Shown: one piece after another, positions 47,205 through 59,039 of the stretch
Layout of the letters: each line of letters starts with the position of its first letter
Position numbering within the stretch: position 1 is the stretch's first letter
NCBI GenBank assembly: GCA_016584495.1
Contig: WAID01000009.1
Span: 1,922,001-1,986,000 of the forward strand
Origin: Celoporthe dispersa
Taxonomy: Eukaryota > Ascomycota > Sordariomycetes > Diaporthales > Cryphonectriaceae
Direction: 5' to 3'
DNA: 64,000 nt
Translations under genes and position numbers: made by a program
Notes under the pieces: model-generated
The model's database searches: none
What the model saw: the letters and a program-made list of their open reading frames with translations, nothing else
What the model was told of the DNA's origin: nothing

Positions 47205-49365
47205 ATGTCGAACCCAATTGCCGCCACCGTCGGCGCGTTCGTGAACCGCAAGTTCTCCATCAACCGCAACACCGGCCAACCTCGTGTCCGTCGCTTCTCC
47301 ATCGGAGAGCCCAGTGCTACTGGTGAGTGTGGCCCATCCCTCGTTATGGAGAGGAGAGACGAGATAGCTCGGCTTGGCTGTCTCAGCCAGGGCAGAATTC
47401 CTGCAGCTGTCGATGCACTCGGATTCAAGGAGACTTTTGATGCCCCCCGCCTACCCCTCCCGACTGCATTGCTAACGATGCTTGTGCTGCAGAGGCGAGC
47501 TCCAAGATCCATAGACAGTTCCGAGCTGCTCACGAGTAAGCATACTTACGACCCGCCCTCTGTCATTATACGTGGATGGAAGTCCGCGTCGGACCAGGAA
47601 GCACAAGCTGATTACATGGTCACCGCTGCAGAGGTCACCTGCCCCATGCCGGCCTCGACCCTTCCCGATCGTCGACCGGTGTCGTCTGGTGTACGGAGCG
47701 CGCAGGGGAGTTTGGTTTCTTCGAGGAGCCTGAGAAGTGGGCAAACCTGGGCCAGGGCGCCCCAGAGGTATGATCCCACATCAACTGTCTCTACACCATG
47801 CAGCCCGCGCGCAGAAGAGCCGGAGGAAGGACGGTCCAGCTGATCATACCTTCTTTTTGTTGCCAACAGGTCGAAGACGATATCGAGGGCTGCTTCGAGC
47901 GCCCAACTCATATCGAGGTCAAGGTCGCCTCCAGGGAATATGCTCCCACCGCCGGCATCAAACCCCTCCGCGAGGCCGTCGCCAAGATGTACAACGAGCA
48001 CCACCGTCAGGACAAGGCCAGCAAGTACACCTGGGAGAACGTCGCCATCGTCCCCGGCGGCCGTGCCGGTCTGATCCGTGTCGCTGCGGTTCTGAACCAG
48101 GCCTATCTGGGCTTTTTTCATCCCCGACTACACCGCGTACAACGAGATGTTGTCGCTCTTCCGAAACGTGAGTTGCGCTGTCGCAAATTTCCATTCCGCT
48201 CGCTCGGAGACATGGAGGAAGAGAAAGAAAAAATATGAAGAAAAAGAAAAAGAAAGAAAAAAACAAAACGAGGTGATAAGGATGGGCGATGGGTGGTCGT
48301 GGGCCGATTAGCTGACGTGTGGCATCTACACAGTTTGCTGCTATTCCCATCCCTCTCCACGAGCAAGACGGATACCATATCCACCCCGACCTTGTAGCTG
48401 AGGAGATTGCACGTGGAACTGGTGTCATCCTGACCTCGAACCCTCGCAACCCCACCGGCCGAGTGGTCCAGAACCCGGAGCTGGCCGAGATCCAGGACAT
48501 CTGCCGTGGCCGTGCGACATTTATCAGCGACGAGTTCTACTCTGGCTACAACTACACGAGCGACTGCGACGGCTCGACCATCTCCGCTGCGGTAAGCTCT
48601 TGATTCTATAGTACCCCCTCCCTTGCCTCGCTGGCCACACGGGCTGCGTCTTGGCTCTTGTTGTGTGTTTGATTATGAGCAGGGCTGTGCTGACACCAGC
48701 TACAGGAGAACGTCCAGGACGTCGACGAGGACGACGTGCTCATCATCGACGGCCTGACCAAGCGCTTCCGCCTGCCCGGATGGCGTGTCGCGTGGATCGT
48801 CGGGCCCAAGGAGTTTATCAAGGCCATCGGCAGCTGCGGCTCGTATCTGGACGGCGGCACCAACGCGCCCTTCCAGGAGGCGGCGGTGCCCATGCTGGAG
48901 CCGGAGCTGGTGCGCAAGGAGATGCAGGCGCTCCAGTCGCACTTCCGCATGAAGCGCGACTACGTGGTCGAGCGGCTGCGCAAGATGGGCTTCGTCATCA
49001 AGAACGTCCCTGACTCGACCTTCTACCTGTGGCTCGACCTTGAGGGCCTGCCTGGCCCCATCAGCGACGGCCTGAACTTCTTCCAGGCGTGTCTGGAGGA
49101 GAAGGTCATCGTGGTGCCGGGCATCTTCTTCGACCTGAACCCGGCGAGGCGCAGGGACCTGTTCGACTCGCCGTGCCACCACTTTGTGCGCTTCTCGTAC
49201 GGCCCCAAGATGGATACCCTGAAGGCGGGCTGTGACGGTATCGAGAGGGTTGTGACCAAGTAAGTGGACCGTCGTGCCCTCGCCGTGTCTTGAGACACGC
49301 GGAGAAGAGAAAACGAAGGGCTAACGGTGTGCTACAGGTTCCGCAGCGCAGAGAGCGACAAGTAA
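47205..49365 (+). CDS. PLP-dependent aminotransferase, class I/II
   Basis: Fold-type I PLP enzyme. Seven exons: 47205-47322, 47493-47535, 47706-47767, 47870-48167, 48334-48591, 48706-49259 and 49338-49365. Key features: FSIGEPSAT near the N-terminus, WANLGQGAPE, a PGGRAGLIRV block, TSNPRNPTG (Asn contacting the cofactor), ISDEFYSGYNY (Asp pairing with the pyridine N), IIDGLTKRFRLPGWRVAW (Schiff-base Lys and phosphate-binding Arg), and HFVRFSYG with the substrate Arg. It is closest in style to fungal aspartate/aromatic/ACC-synthase-like aminotransferases; the substrate cannot be assigned. Two one-base insertions in runs break the frame: G4 at 47705-47708 next to the exon 3 acceptor, and T6 at 48114-48119. 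Without them the exon sum is 453 codons (452 aa). Confidence 0.9.
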
Positions 49366-51008
49366 GCCCGGCAGTCAGCATCCATCAGTACAGGTACCTG
49401 TCCTGCTCGGGCGATAGTTCGCCACGGATAGAAACGAAGAGGCGTACAGACAAGAGGAAGACTGTATACACAACGGAGCCCCCCTACACAGAGTTAGAAC
49501 AAAAAAGAAAAGAGCAGAGCAAGAATTTACCGCGTGACCTTCGTCGGCTGCTCATCCCACCATGCACTGCTGCAGTCTCCTAAGTCCGTGAACGAGTACG
49601 ATTTGTTGCTTGCTGAGGCGTATTCGCAATGTGTACAGTAGGGTACGTCGAGTGGCAACAAGGTGGGAGGCGGAAATCCGGGATAGAAAGAACGCCTCGG
49701 CCGGGCAGTGACGCCACCGTCCTGGACCAGCACATTACCCTGGATGCATGCAATATATGTAGGGTCCATTCACTCATGTGTACATATTCGTCCGCCTAGA
49801 TGAATGACACATGATGCAGGCGGAGTGTCTAGACCCTGGGCGGCTGGCTGTCTGCGCAACATCGAAGAGGAAGCAGCCAGTGCTACCACGGAAGTTCTGT
49901 CCCGACAAGGCAGGTAGGCGTGCTACTACAATGTATGCGTGGGGAGGCTGAAAGTCTGCCTAGTGGAAGAGAGGGGGCGGGTATTCGCGGCGTTGGCCCA
50001 CCCGTACGCATTCGTATTCTCTTCTCATGCACATCACCATGTAAGTATGTAGGAAGGCAAATCCGAAGAGGTTACCGGAAGAAGAAGGTTATCTGCTTTT
50101 CCTGTCCCCCAAAGTGGTATTGGCTCGCCCACTCACACCGTAATTTACTATTACGTCTCCACAGCTTGTGGCGTCTGGTTCGGTCCGCCATTCAGGCTTG
50201 AGGAGACACGAGAGAGGCAGAGAGGGAGAGAGGGAGCACATCCCACGCAGGACGTGATGAAGCCGGTCTGCGCGGTTGGCCAGAAAACGAGGTTAGGTCA
50301 CGCAAGAGATAACGTCGTCGAACACCAGAAGGGGCCAGCTCTTAAGCAGCCCGCGTGGGTCGTACGATCCCCTCCCGCTGTGCCCCTCGACATTTACTTC
50401 GCCCTGTATAGTAAGTATCAAGGGTGCTTTGTGTGGTAATAGCAGCAGCATCTACACTGCGTGCGTGGGGTTATATTGAAATCCAACCCAACCATCGCCA
50501 CCCTGAAAAGTAATTACTACGTGCAAAGATCGCAATCAAGGACTGCGCGTTTTGTGTCACTTACGTACATAATAGCACTACCACTCAAGTAATAACGCAC
50601 CCCCGACAACACCAGAACGCGGGTCGATCCCCGGATGGAGGACGAGCCCGCGATGGCCTCATCTCCCTCGGAAATTACGAGCCTATTCTACTACACAGGT
50701 TGACAGGAGCATGCTTTGGACAGAACAAAAGAGAGAGAAAGAGAATATACCATTCCGCATTGCATGCAAGCCCTGAAGGTTCCATGTGGCAGTCTGTAGA
50801 GAGATCGAATCAACAGCACTCGCTTGTACTGCTGCTTTCTGAACACTGTCCGGTATGCTTTGCAAATCTGGCCTCCTGCATACAAGATTACCTATGACCC
50901 ATGAACTGGTAGAATTCGCGGAAGCTGGTGGTTAAATAAACTAAATCTATTTTTTTTAAAAAAAAAAAACACCAGGTAGAAGAAGAATGAAGGGGGAAAA
51001 AAAAGAAC
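49366..51008. other. Intergenic, no gene seen
   Basis: 1.6 kb between the aminotransferase 3' end and the U6 terminator. Short GA tract near 50215-50235. Nothing supported. Confidence 0.5.
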
Positions 51009-51015
51009 AAAAAAA
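51009..51015 (-). terminator. Pol III oligo(dT) terminator of U6
   Basis: Seven T on the minus strand directly after the conserved CTACCAA 3' end of U6. Confidence 0.85.
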
Positions 51016-51096
51016 TTGGTAGCTTCTCTTTGATTGAGCGTGTCATCCTTAGTGCAGGGGCCATGCTAATCTTCTCTCTGCGAAGGATATTAGTAA

Positions 51097-51107
51097 AGAT
51101 TCGAACG
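51097..51107 (-). promoter_or_regulatory. B-box-like element inside the U6 intron
   Basis: CGTTCGAATCT matches 9 of 11 positions of the Pol III B-box consensus (GGTTCGANTCC), with the core GTTCGAATC complete. It is at about +58 to +68, a normal tRNA-like spacing from the A box, and would be removed from the mature RNA by splicing. Confidence 0.65.
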
Positions 51108-51140
51108 CGGGACCTTGGGGTGAGAACTCACGTATCGTTT

Positions 51141-51151
51141 CAAATTGACCA
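51141..51151 (-). promoter_or_regulatory. A box in U6 exon 1
   Basis: TGGTCAATTTG matches the Pol III A-box consensus TRGYNNANNNG exactly, at +14 to +24 of the RNA. Confidence 0.6.
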
Positions 51152-51187
51152 AATGCCCGAAGGCAAATGATACGGCTTGTACAGTCC

Positions 51188-51194
51188 TTATATA
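51188..51194 (-). promoter_or_regulatory. TATA box of the U6 gene
   Basis: TATATAA on the minus strand, 24-30 bp upstream of the inferred U6 start, the expected position for a Pol III snRNA TATA element. Confidence 0.75.
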
Positions 51195-53445
51195 CCTTGC
51201 ATTGACTTAGTCAGCCACCCGCCTTTTTTTTTAAAAACCCCTCCGAAGTCAGCCCTTTTCTGGCTGGCTCACAGCCTGGTAATTATCCTGTCCATAAAAC
51301 TTCGGCAGTATTTGAAGACGCTGAACTCGTCAGCGGAAACTGAGGAGTGTTTAGCATGGTGGTGTGAGCACAGATTCAGTGTGTTGTGATCGTTAGAGAA
51401 TTTTTTTTTCCTTCTTAGGACGCTCTACAAGGTTCATCTAGTGGGGTAGCACGTGCACCCTTGCTTTGGGTCGTAGCAACCACCTTCAATGGCAAGATGG
51501 ATCCCCAAACGCGGGACCTGTAAGCAAGCTACCTGCACCAAGCTAAAAGCTGTCCCACGACTCATTTTGCCGCTGGCAACTCCCACTGGATGCGATGCAG
51601 AAAGTCTCATTGAGCTTAGCAAGTATGGGCTGCCATTAGGAAAGGGAGAATCTCCTGCTGTGGCTACGCTCTAACAATTTTCGAGACCCTACAAAAGAGA
51701 AAAAGGCAATTGGATGCCAAGGGATTGGGCTAGTGAGACGACGCTGACCAGCGTCTCGATCCCTCAGATGTTCACCTTTGACAACAATATTCTCCTATTA
51801 TTACCATAGGTATTTCGTTCTTTCCTATGGTCACTGTGGCTTCGAATGAACAGCTAACATACCCTGCCTTTCCTGAGCCTTTCATTAATACTTTCACAAA
51901 CCTGACGGAAGGACAGCCTTGTAATCGTCCCTGGGCAATATCCCGATATCAAATCTGAAATTGGGTGTTACATACAGCTTTACCACAGTGTGGTTCCTAA
52001 ATCCAGCGCTTTCAGTGGCGGATTGATTCTGATTTCAGGTCGGAAAATGATGGAATATGTCACTGCTAAACTTATCCCTGTCTGCCAATCCCAACAACGT
52101 TTGCAATGCAGTAGAGAGCACTGTCCAGAACTTGTTTTCCAGCACGCCAAGTGGCGCAGGAACGTGATGGCAACCGACAACCTCTCAGGGCGAATGGTAC
52201 TGCACCGTCAAGCGGCAATCTATCGCTTCAAGGCCAGTCCAGAATGGACAGGACAGCTGAAGTCTCTGGAGAGATGGGAGATCGAGGCTTCTTCGGGTTT
52301 CGGGCTCTTCTTTGACAGAAAGAAGCTTCCTCATAGAGCGAGGATCTTTGTCCTAGATCCTGAGGGCCATCATCTCGAGAAGGCCTCTTATCATGGATCA
52401 AGCTGCCATGGTGGACACCATTTCATCCACTGCCGTGCACCTCGAGCAGGTATTTCTGTGTTGACATACCTGGTCTCGCAGGCCGGCTATCACAGTGTCC
52501 CCCATCCCCCCTTCCCCCTTCCCTTGAAAAGCACATAGTTCGTCTATCCTACCCTTTTTAGCATAACTTTGAGGTGCCTGGAGTAGTTAATACTTGTGCT
52601 TTTAACATTCCTCCCCCTTTCTTCCTCTCTCACATTCTTCCCTGAAAACCCCCTCTACTTCACTCATTATAATGCGCTGATCTATATAGCAAGAAAACAG
52701 CTCTTATGACTTTGCTTGTGGAGAAGCTATGCAGAGGGAAGGATATGACGAACTTTCAAAGGGCTACAATTGCTTCGTCTGCCTCCATTCCTCAGATTCC
52801 CACCTAGACTGTAATTATTTGTAGTCTAGTCTTCTCAAGTCCGCTTCCCGGCCCCGCTCCAGGGTGCCAAGAGCCGACAGGGCTCACAGCGGAAAGCGGC
52901 GGGTGGGGGAGGGAAGGGCCCCCGTTCGTCGCGATCCATTGCCTCTAGGGCGGGCCTCTTTCTACTCTTAAGACCTCAGACTGAAACTTTTGGCCTCTAG
53001 TGAGATAAGGGCCATTGCGCCGAGGACCGCGAAGCAGAAGGAGGGAAAAAGTCGCAAGTGGAAGTTCAATCTCTTTTAATCTCCGACCAACCGTATCGAG
53101 CCCACCGAGAAGGGGCGTGGCCAGAAAAGAAAGGAAAGAAGGGACGAAAAAAAAAAGAAGGGATGGTTCCAACCGGCCGCAAGAGAGCCCTAACGACTAC
53201 AGCGCTGCAGCGCCAGCTCCTACGGCCCGCGAGAGCCTCTTCGCTTTCGAGACCGACACGCCCTACGCACCTGAGCAGACCAGCACCAACAACACCACCA
53301 TCTTCTTCCTCCTCCTCCTTCTCCTCCTGGCAATCGGCACCCCTTGGCCTCCTCCCTCCCCGGCAGCAAGCTCCTCCTCTCCCACGACGGCACCACCTCC
53401 TCCTGCGACGACTAGCGCAGCCGATCCCCCCAGGAGGAGCGCCTC
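51195..53445. other. Intergenic, no confident gene
   Basis: 2.3 kb. A 182-codon frame at 51990-52538 has no recognised motif and no splice support. The part from 53000 on is probably the leader or 5' coding region of the next gene. Confidence 0.45.
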
Positions 53446-53991
53446 GATGGCCACCCCCGCGAGCACGCCACCGGGCGGGTCGAGCACACAACCGACAGGC
53501 CCCAGCCCAGCGCCCAATCACGAGCCCCCTCTCAGCATCAACCTTGATGCCGCGGGCGCGGCTGCACATGGTGCACGTCCCGCCGCCGCTGCAGCTGCAG
53601 AAGAGGGTGGTAGCGGTAGCGGTGGGGCCCACAGCGGTGCTGATAGGAGGGACCACGGCGGCGGCGGCCGTCCCACCACGGGCGCAGGAGGCCCAGAAGC
53701 AGAAGCGACAGGAACAGCAGCAGCAGCGGCCACCACCACCACCACCCCGGCCCTGCCAGCGCCTGGGGAGGGGGAGCCGGCCACGACGCTCGAGGTGAAC
53801 GGCCAGTCCATCGCGCTGGATCATATGGGCCCTATGGTCGTCAAAGAGACGGGACCATCTCGCGGATCGGGAACTGGGGCGAGATGACGGAGATGGAAAG
53901 GTCGAACACGCTGCGGATCCTGGGCAAGAGGAACCAGCTGCGGCTGGCCGCCCTCAGGGGCGGCGGCGTGGAGGAGGGCAAGGGTGAGTGA
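53446..53991 (+). CDS. Unrecognised fungal protein with a conserved C-terminal block
   Basis: I do not recognise the function. The C-terminus is clear: TTLEVNGQSIALDHMGPMVV in one frame, then after a one-base break near 53845 DGTISRIGNWGEMTEMERSN and TLRILGKRNQLRLAALRGGG, a pattern found at the end of small fungal proteins of unknown role. The middle is ambiguous. One frame is Ala/Gly/Thr low complexity, while another (53566-53760) reads HVPPPLQLQKRVV, AVGPTAVLIGG and PPRAQEAQKQKRQEQQQQRP, which looks more like protein, so up to three single-base breaks may exist. The ATG at 53446 is a tentative start; the frame is open further upstream. A possible donor (GTGAGT) overlaps the stop, so a further 3' exon is possible. 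Confidence 0.45.
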
Positions 53992-54545
53992 GCAGTAGGG
54001 GGGCTTGCTTTTCTTTTGTGCAGGGCGATAAGGGAAAAACGAGAGACAGGGGGGGTGGGGAGCTGTACGTGATGGTGCTGCTGCGGCTGTTGTGCATCGT
54101 AGCTCCGTGCCAAGCCTTGATGCGAATACCATCACTAATCTTCGACAATCATCTTGGCGTGTTGTGAAATAACGTCTGGCATCACGGCTGTTCACAGCAG
54201 CAGGAGTGTACATAAGAAGTAGATATGAGCTGGCAGCGACGAGCCGGCAGCCGAATTGGTTGCTCTGGGAGGTTGATGAAAACTGCCCTATAGTTCAGGA
54301 CGTACTCAAGATTCGTTGTTGTCATTGAAAAGCGTGGGGGCATACAAATGCTGCCCACTCAACTGCTGCCACCACTTCAGCAAAACTCCTAGTCCCACTC
54401 GCAAGGCCAAGTTGCCATCCCCAACCCCATCATCAAGTCCTATCCCCATAACGCCTGTGATGCACCTGGGCACGGATATCATGAGCCCTAGTGTGTTGTA
54501 GCGAAAACCAAAAAAGGACGAGCAATTATCATCGGACCACCGGGG
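53992..54545. other. Intergenic, convergent 3' flanks
   Basis: Short region between the unrecognised gene and the bZIP gene. No other element recognised. Confidence 0.5.
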
Positions 54546-56412
54546 CTATAAGCTCCTCCCCTTGCCCTTGTGTTCAGACTCTTTGCTTTTTCCGGTCTCG
54601 ACCTTGATCTCGTCCTTGGTCCCGCTGCTAATCCTGGACACATCATCCTTGATATCGCTGCCGTCATTCTTCTCCAGGATGAGCTTCTTGAGCCACTGGT
54701 TCTCGGTCTCGAGCTGGGATATCTTGGCCTCGAGCTGTGACACCTTGTCGCCCATCTCCTTGGCGCTCTTCTCCAGGGCCTGCTCCCGCTGCTTCTTCTT
54801 GACCCGGAAGCGGGCGCTGGCTGCTGTGTTCCGGCGGCGCTTATCCTCCTCTGCCGCCATCCTCGACGCCTCCTCGATGTTCAGCGCCCGGGTGTTGATC
54901 TGCGGCTCGGTGCCGCGGCGCTTGTCGGAGGCCTTGGGCTGGGCGACGGCATGATGCGTGAAAGGCGCATGCTGGTGAGGGACCGGAGGATACGCGCTGC
55001 TCGGGGTCGGCTGCAGAGGCTGCAGGCCAATGCCGTCGGAGAAGTTGCCGTTTATTGGAGAGTATGTGTTGTTGAAGTCGCTGAAGCCGAAGTCTGCTGT
55101 ACGACGAGCCATCATGCCATGATTAGCCTATGTACAAGTGGGGTTTTTTTCTCTTTTGCTTCGGCAGACAGGTGCTAGGCAATTGAAAGGTCATGGGTGA
55201 CGAGAGATGGATATCAAAGACGCCACTAAGGCCGGTCGGTATTGCTTTGGAAACGACCATGATGGGCATTTCAAGAGGGGGGGGGGCGCCCAAGTGCTAG
55301 GGATAGGGGAGGTGAGGGCATCGATCGGGTGGCCGGTTTGGACGGGATGAAGTCACGGGGTATTGCACCATCGACTGCCAGGATGGCGGGTGCATAATGG
55401 GCGCTACCCCCATGGCACGCTCCCCCAACCTTTGCCGGGATGCACTTGTCCTTGCATCTGGACAGAGCCTGTCCCAATGAGAAGGCCGGAAAATGGCGTA
55501 ACCCAGTAGCAGAAGCAGGTGTAGGGTGGGGAGAGGGGGTGGCTGCTGGTTTTCATTCGGATAGGGACGTGCCATCCGGCCTCCCAAACAGATGAGAGGG
55601 TCACTCTCTATCGGGGGTCTCTCTCTCCCTCTCTCTCTCTCATCACAAGCACAAGGAACGAGGCCTTGATGCATCCTCTCAAAGGTTTTTTTGTTTTGTT
55701 TTCAGAGAGTCGGAGAGGGAGAGAGAGAGAGCACACAGCCAGGATTTAAACGCGCGCACACCTCCGGAAAAGGGTGTGTGTTGACAATAAGCCGACAGAA
55801 TTCCCAACCAGACCAGGCTCGAGACGCTTGCCTCTTCACCTTTGGCTCGCCGGGTCTGGTAACCAACCACCACCTAGGGGGTTGGACTCCAAGCGTAAGA
55901 GGCTGTGCCATGCCGGTGACGCCTCAGAAAGCCCGCTCCCCCATACCACAATACGCAAGACTGCGCAGAGTGGCGGTAGGGTCTGACAGCCACATGCAGT
56001 GGAAGAATCAAGCCTGAGAAGCCGTGGCTGAGATGTGACGAGGCGAGGAGCGCAGCAAGATGTGCAGCAAGAAGCGCAACGAAGCAACCGAGTGCAGGAG
56101 AGAAAAAAAAGCGAACGACTTACCAGAACCTAAGCCAAAGTCCATTGATCCGAATTCCCCTACCATGGACGTCGCTGAGGTCGGCTCGACAGGCTTCGTA
56201 GACGGCGCGGAGTCGGCATTGGGCTTGAAGTCTCGTCTGACGCCCTCGTCGAAATCGAAGAAATCCTGGTTGGTGAAGAGATCTAGACCTTCTGGGTTCT
56301 CCAGGCCGCTGAAGTCCTCCTGCGGCTCGTTGGCGTTGACCGTGTTGAGGTGTCCCTCGCGCATGAACTGGACGAGGTCGAGGTTCGTCGCCCGGCGGTT
56401 GAAGTTGGCCAT
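54546..56412 (-). CDS. cys-3: bZIP transcription factor, CYS-3/MetR-like sulfur regulator
   Basis: Two exons, 56412-56124 and 55096-54546, in phase (donor GTAAGT; CTAAT branch and CAG acceptor), giving 279 residues. The N-terminal activation part has an acidic-aromatic stretch, GLDLFTNQDFFDFDEGV; the exon junction joins DFGLGS to ADFGFSDFNNTYSP; the DNA-binding region is EEDKRRRNTAASARFRVKKK followed by the zipper (LEKSAKEMGDKVSQLEAKI, LETENQWLKKLIL). In Neurospora and Aspergillus, CYS-3/MetR switch on sulfur-assimilation genes when sulfur is limiting. The basic region, the SAKEM linker and the TNxxFFDFD motif fit this family; another bZIP of the Met4-like group is the alternative. The intron is 1,026 nt, very long for this genome, and holds GA/CT tracts. 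Confidence 0.82.
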
Positions 56413-59039
56413 CTTGAAAATATCGCCGTCGTCGGCTTCGCCGTTGTCCTCCCAGTCCCCCAGATAATAGTGAGCAGTTCAGTCCTTCGTGGTCGGGAAC
56501 GCCGTCGGGGAACGGGGTCGGCTTTGTTGTGCTGGTGAGATGGTGCGGGTGCTGCAGGCCTTCTCGAGGCCCTGTCGCGCGTATATACTATGAGTGCTTG
56601 AACCTGCGAGAGATCCGCTCACTCCTCCCGTACGGCTGTTGCGGGGACGAAGATGATGTGGTTGAGTAATCTCTGATGTCGTCGTCCCAGCAGAAGAACA
56701 AACGCTGGACCGTTGACTGATGACTGAGTTGAATTGAATCGGTTGAAGAAAAACCCTTCCTAGTGTGCTTTCCTTAGGGCCGAGCAGTGTCTCCGCGGCC
56801 GCTGCCAAGCGTCATGCGGTATTGGTGATCGATCTGAGTCGTGACAGAAAAGGGCGCAGCAAGAGACGCAACGGAGCTCAACGGGCGCTGGTGTCCTTGG
56901 GCCCTCTCATTTGTGTGTCGCAGTGTCGATGACTGGACAAGGCTGAAAGACTTGAGTCCGTCCCTGGGTGGTTTGAGGGTCAAGTCTGTGGTTCTTCAGG
57001 TTGTTAATGGGAGGGATCCGGAATAGATTTCTGGCGAGACTTGTTCCGGGGGGGGGGAGGGGAAGGCGATTGAAGAGGAGTGTGAAAGAAGCCAACTGGG
57101 CCGGATGATCCAGGGCTTTGGCCGGGTGCGGAGTGGATCGTAGTAAGTGGGTGTGTCCCGGGTGGTGTGGAGGAGGATGGAGCCTTGCCCCACGCTAATC
57201 GTAATGGAAAACTGCAGGTGCGAGTGGGCTTGGCGAGTTAGTACCACGCTGGTGGCACGGTGGCATAGTAGTAGGATAGTATCAACTACGGGTTGCCCAC
57301 TAAGACAAGGCAAAAAAGACCAAAAAAAAAAAGGAAAAAAAAGACGAGGGCAGGGACCAACCCGCCCGTCTGGTCCGCCTGGCCAGCCCGCACAACCCGC
57401 TGCAGAAGTTCGGCGCTCTGCCCTGAAGAGCAGGAAAAACCCCTCAAGAGGATAGGCAGGGATAGGCGTGACCCCCCTCCCTGTGACTAGATCTGGGCCG
57501 CTGAGTCGCCAGGTTTACTCACCACAGTTGCCCCACCATCGGACCAGGTTCCCACTGCTCGTAACTCCTTGCGTCTCCTTTTCGGCGCAGCAAGTCTGGT
57601 TTCATTTTCTGATGAGACTGACGACAGCATGGCAAGGATCTTTTCTCTTTCTGCTCTTTTCTTCTCCCTTTTGAACTACCTGGTATATACTATAGTAATG
57701 AGGTGCATATACTGACCTAGAAAGAAAGAGATAGGAGGAAAGAGACACACACAAAAAAGATGCACATGTACCCCTCCCCCCCCCCCCCCAAAAAAAGGAA
57801 GCCTCACAAGCCACGCGGCATGGTATACACCCTCTCCTTTCTTTTCCTTGTGCTCCACCCCTTTGATAAGTCTATATCTCCGGCTGTCGCCAGCCTCGAC
57901 CTCTTTTCTGGTCCTTGTGACTGGAGGACCTATGTGTACGCCCTTCTGGATATGCTCATGATCACAACATGATGGTACATACTAGTGTGCCATGGTAGCA
58001 GGATCCAACCCGACAGGATGAACAAACACCATTGACAGGCTGTTCGCTTACCAATAGTTGTGCATGCAGCTTATCTTTGTGCATGCTTCCGACAGGGTCA
58101 GGCTGCAAGCAAGCTGCAGGAAAGCTGCAAGCCCCTCCTCACCCACCTTGTCTCTGCTCCTATTAGATCACCCAGCACATCGGGTATGGGTGCTTGCATA
58201 CTGCCGATTCCAAGGGTCCCATTACTGAATCGAGTATCACCCCGAGTCTCCGGAAGTCCGGTGCGGTGCACTACCACACTGCAGGATAATTAGAAAGGCA
58301 GCATGACGATGTTCAAGATCGGTGCATCGGATTCCATTCTGGCCGCCACCCAGCACAACAAAATGCTCTGGTACAAGTTCTGGTAGACAGAATGATCAAT
58401 GCCTTCTGCTGTATATTTTACTATGGCATAGCCAGTCCAGGAGTTCAGCCGAGACAGTCCAAACAGTCTGTCTGATTGATTACTATTCCAGCCCACTTGG
58501 TGCTCCGTGCAGTACTTACTATTATGTACTAGTAAATGCAGCATCACGGTGAGGGCAGGACAGCTTAGAAATCCAATTTTTTGACCCCTCTCCAGGGTCT
58601 TTTGCCGGTTTGGAGCTGATCAGATCTCAAGCACAGATGCTTGCAGCAGTCCAGCCGTGTGAAATGCATGCACACCGTCATCGGCCACCGAAGAGCTGAC
58701 AAATGTGAAAACACCATGAAGACGCTAAGCTCAAAGCAGGTCTGGCTCGGCATTGGCTTATGGCATGTCTGGGCATGCAGTGTTGAACCTTGACTAGCCG
58801 ACCGTAATGCCGAGCAGTACAGGACAGCTCTCACCAGGATCAGGTTGGCATGTGTCAAAGGATCGCGTCGACGCGTCTCCCAATGATAGTATCACCAAAA
58901 CTGAGGACAGGGGTCTACCCAACAGCAGCCATGCCTATTTGGTGTCCACCACTGGATCTCAATTGCTGATGGGCAACCAGATGATAGCCTCAGATCGACC
59001 GCATTGATACCATCTCCCCCCCCCTGGACCTGCGTCAAA
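56413..59039. other. Divergent region between the bZIP and CHL4 genes
   Basis: 2.6 kb with G and A runs (57050, 57320-57345) and a C10 run near 57778-57790. No exon or RNA gene supported. Confidence 0.45.

Larger units (their letters stand above)
51009..51164 (-). ncRNA. SNR6: U6 spliceosomal snRNA gene, split by an intron
   Basis: On the minus strand the exon sequence is a clear U6: a 5' hairpin (GCCTTCGGGC), then GAAACGATAC, AGAGAAGATTAGCATGGCCC, CTGCACTAAGGATGACACGC and a T7 terminator (51015-51009). Exon 1 is about 51164-51132 and exon 2 runs from 51077 to about 51010. Between them lies a 54-nt mRNA-type intron (51131-51078) with GTGAGT donor, TACTAAT branch site and CAG acceptor. Removing it restores the invariant ACAGAGA box, which the intron interrupts. 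The RNA forms the catalytic core of the spliceosome. The promoter looks composite: TATA at -30, an internal A box and a B-box-like sequence inside the intron, as in fission yeast. The 5' end is estimated from the hairpin and TATA spacing. Confidence 0.93.

Noticed and set aside
51990..52538. 182-codon plus-strand frame
   Set aside because: No recognised motif, no convincing splice sites and no coding-like conservation pattern; kept only as a note in the intergenic entry.
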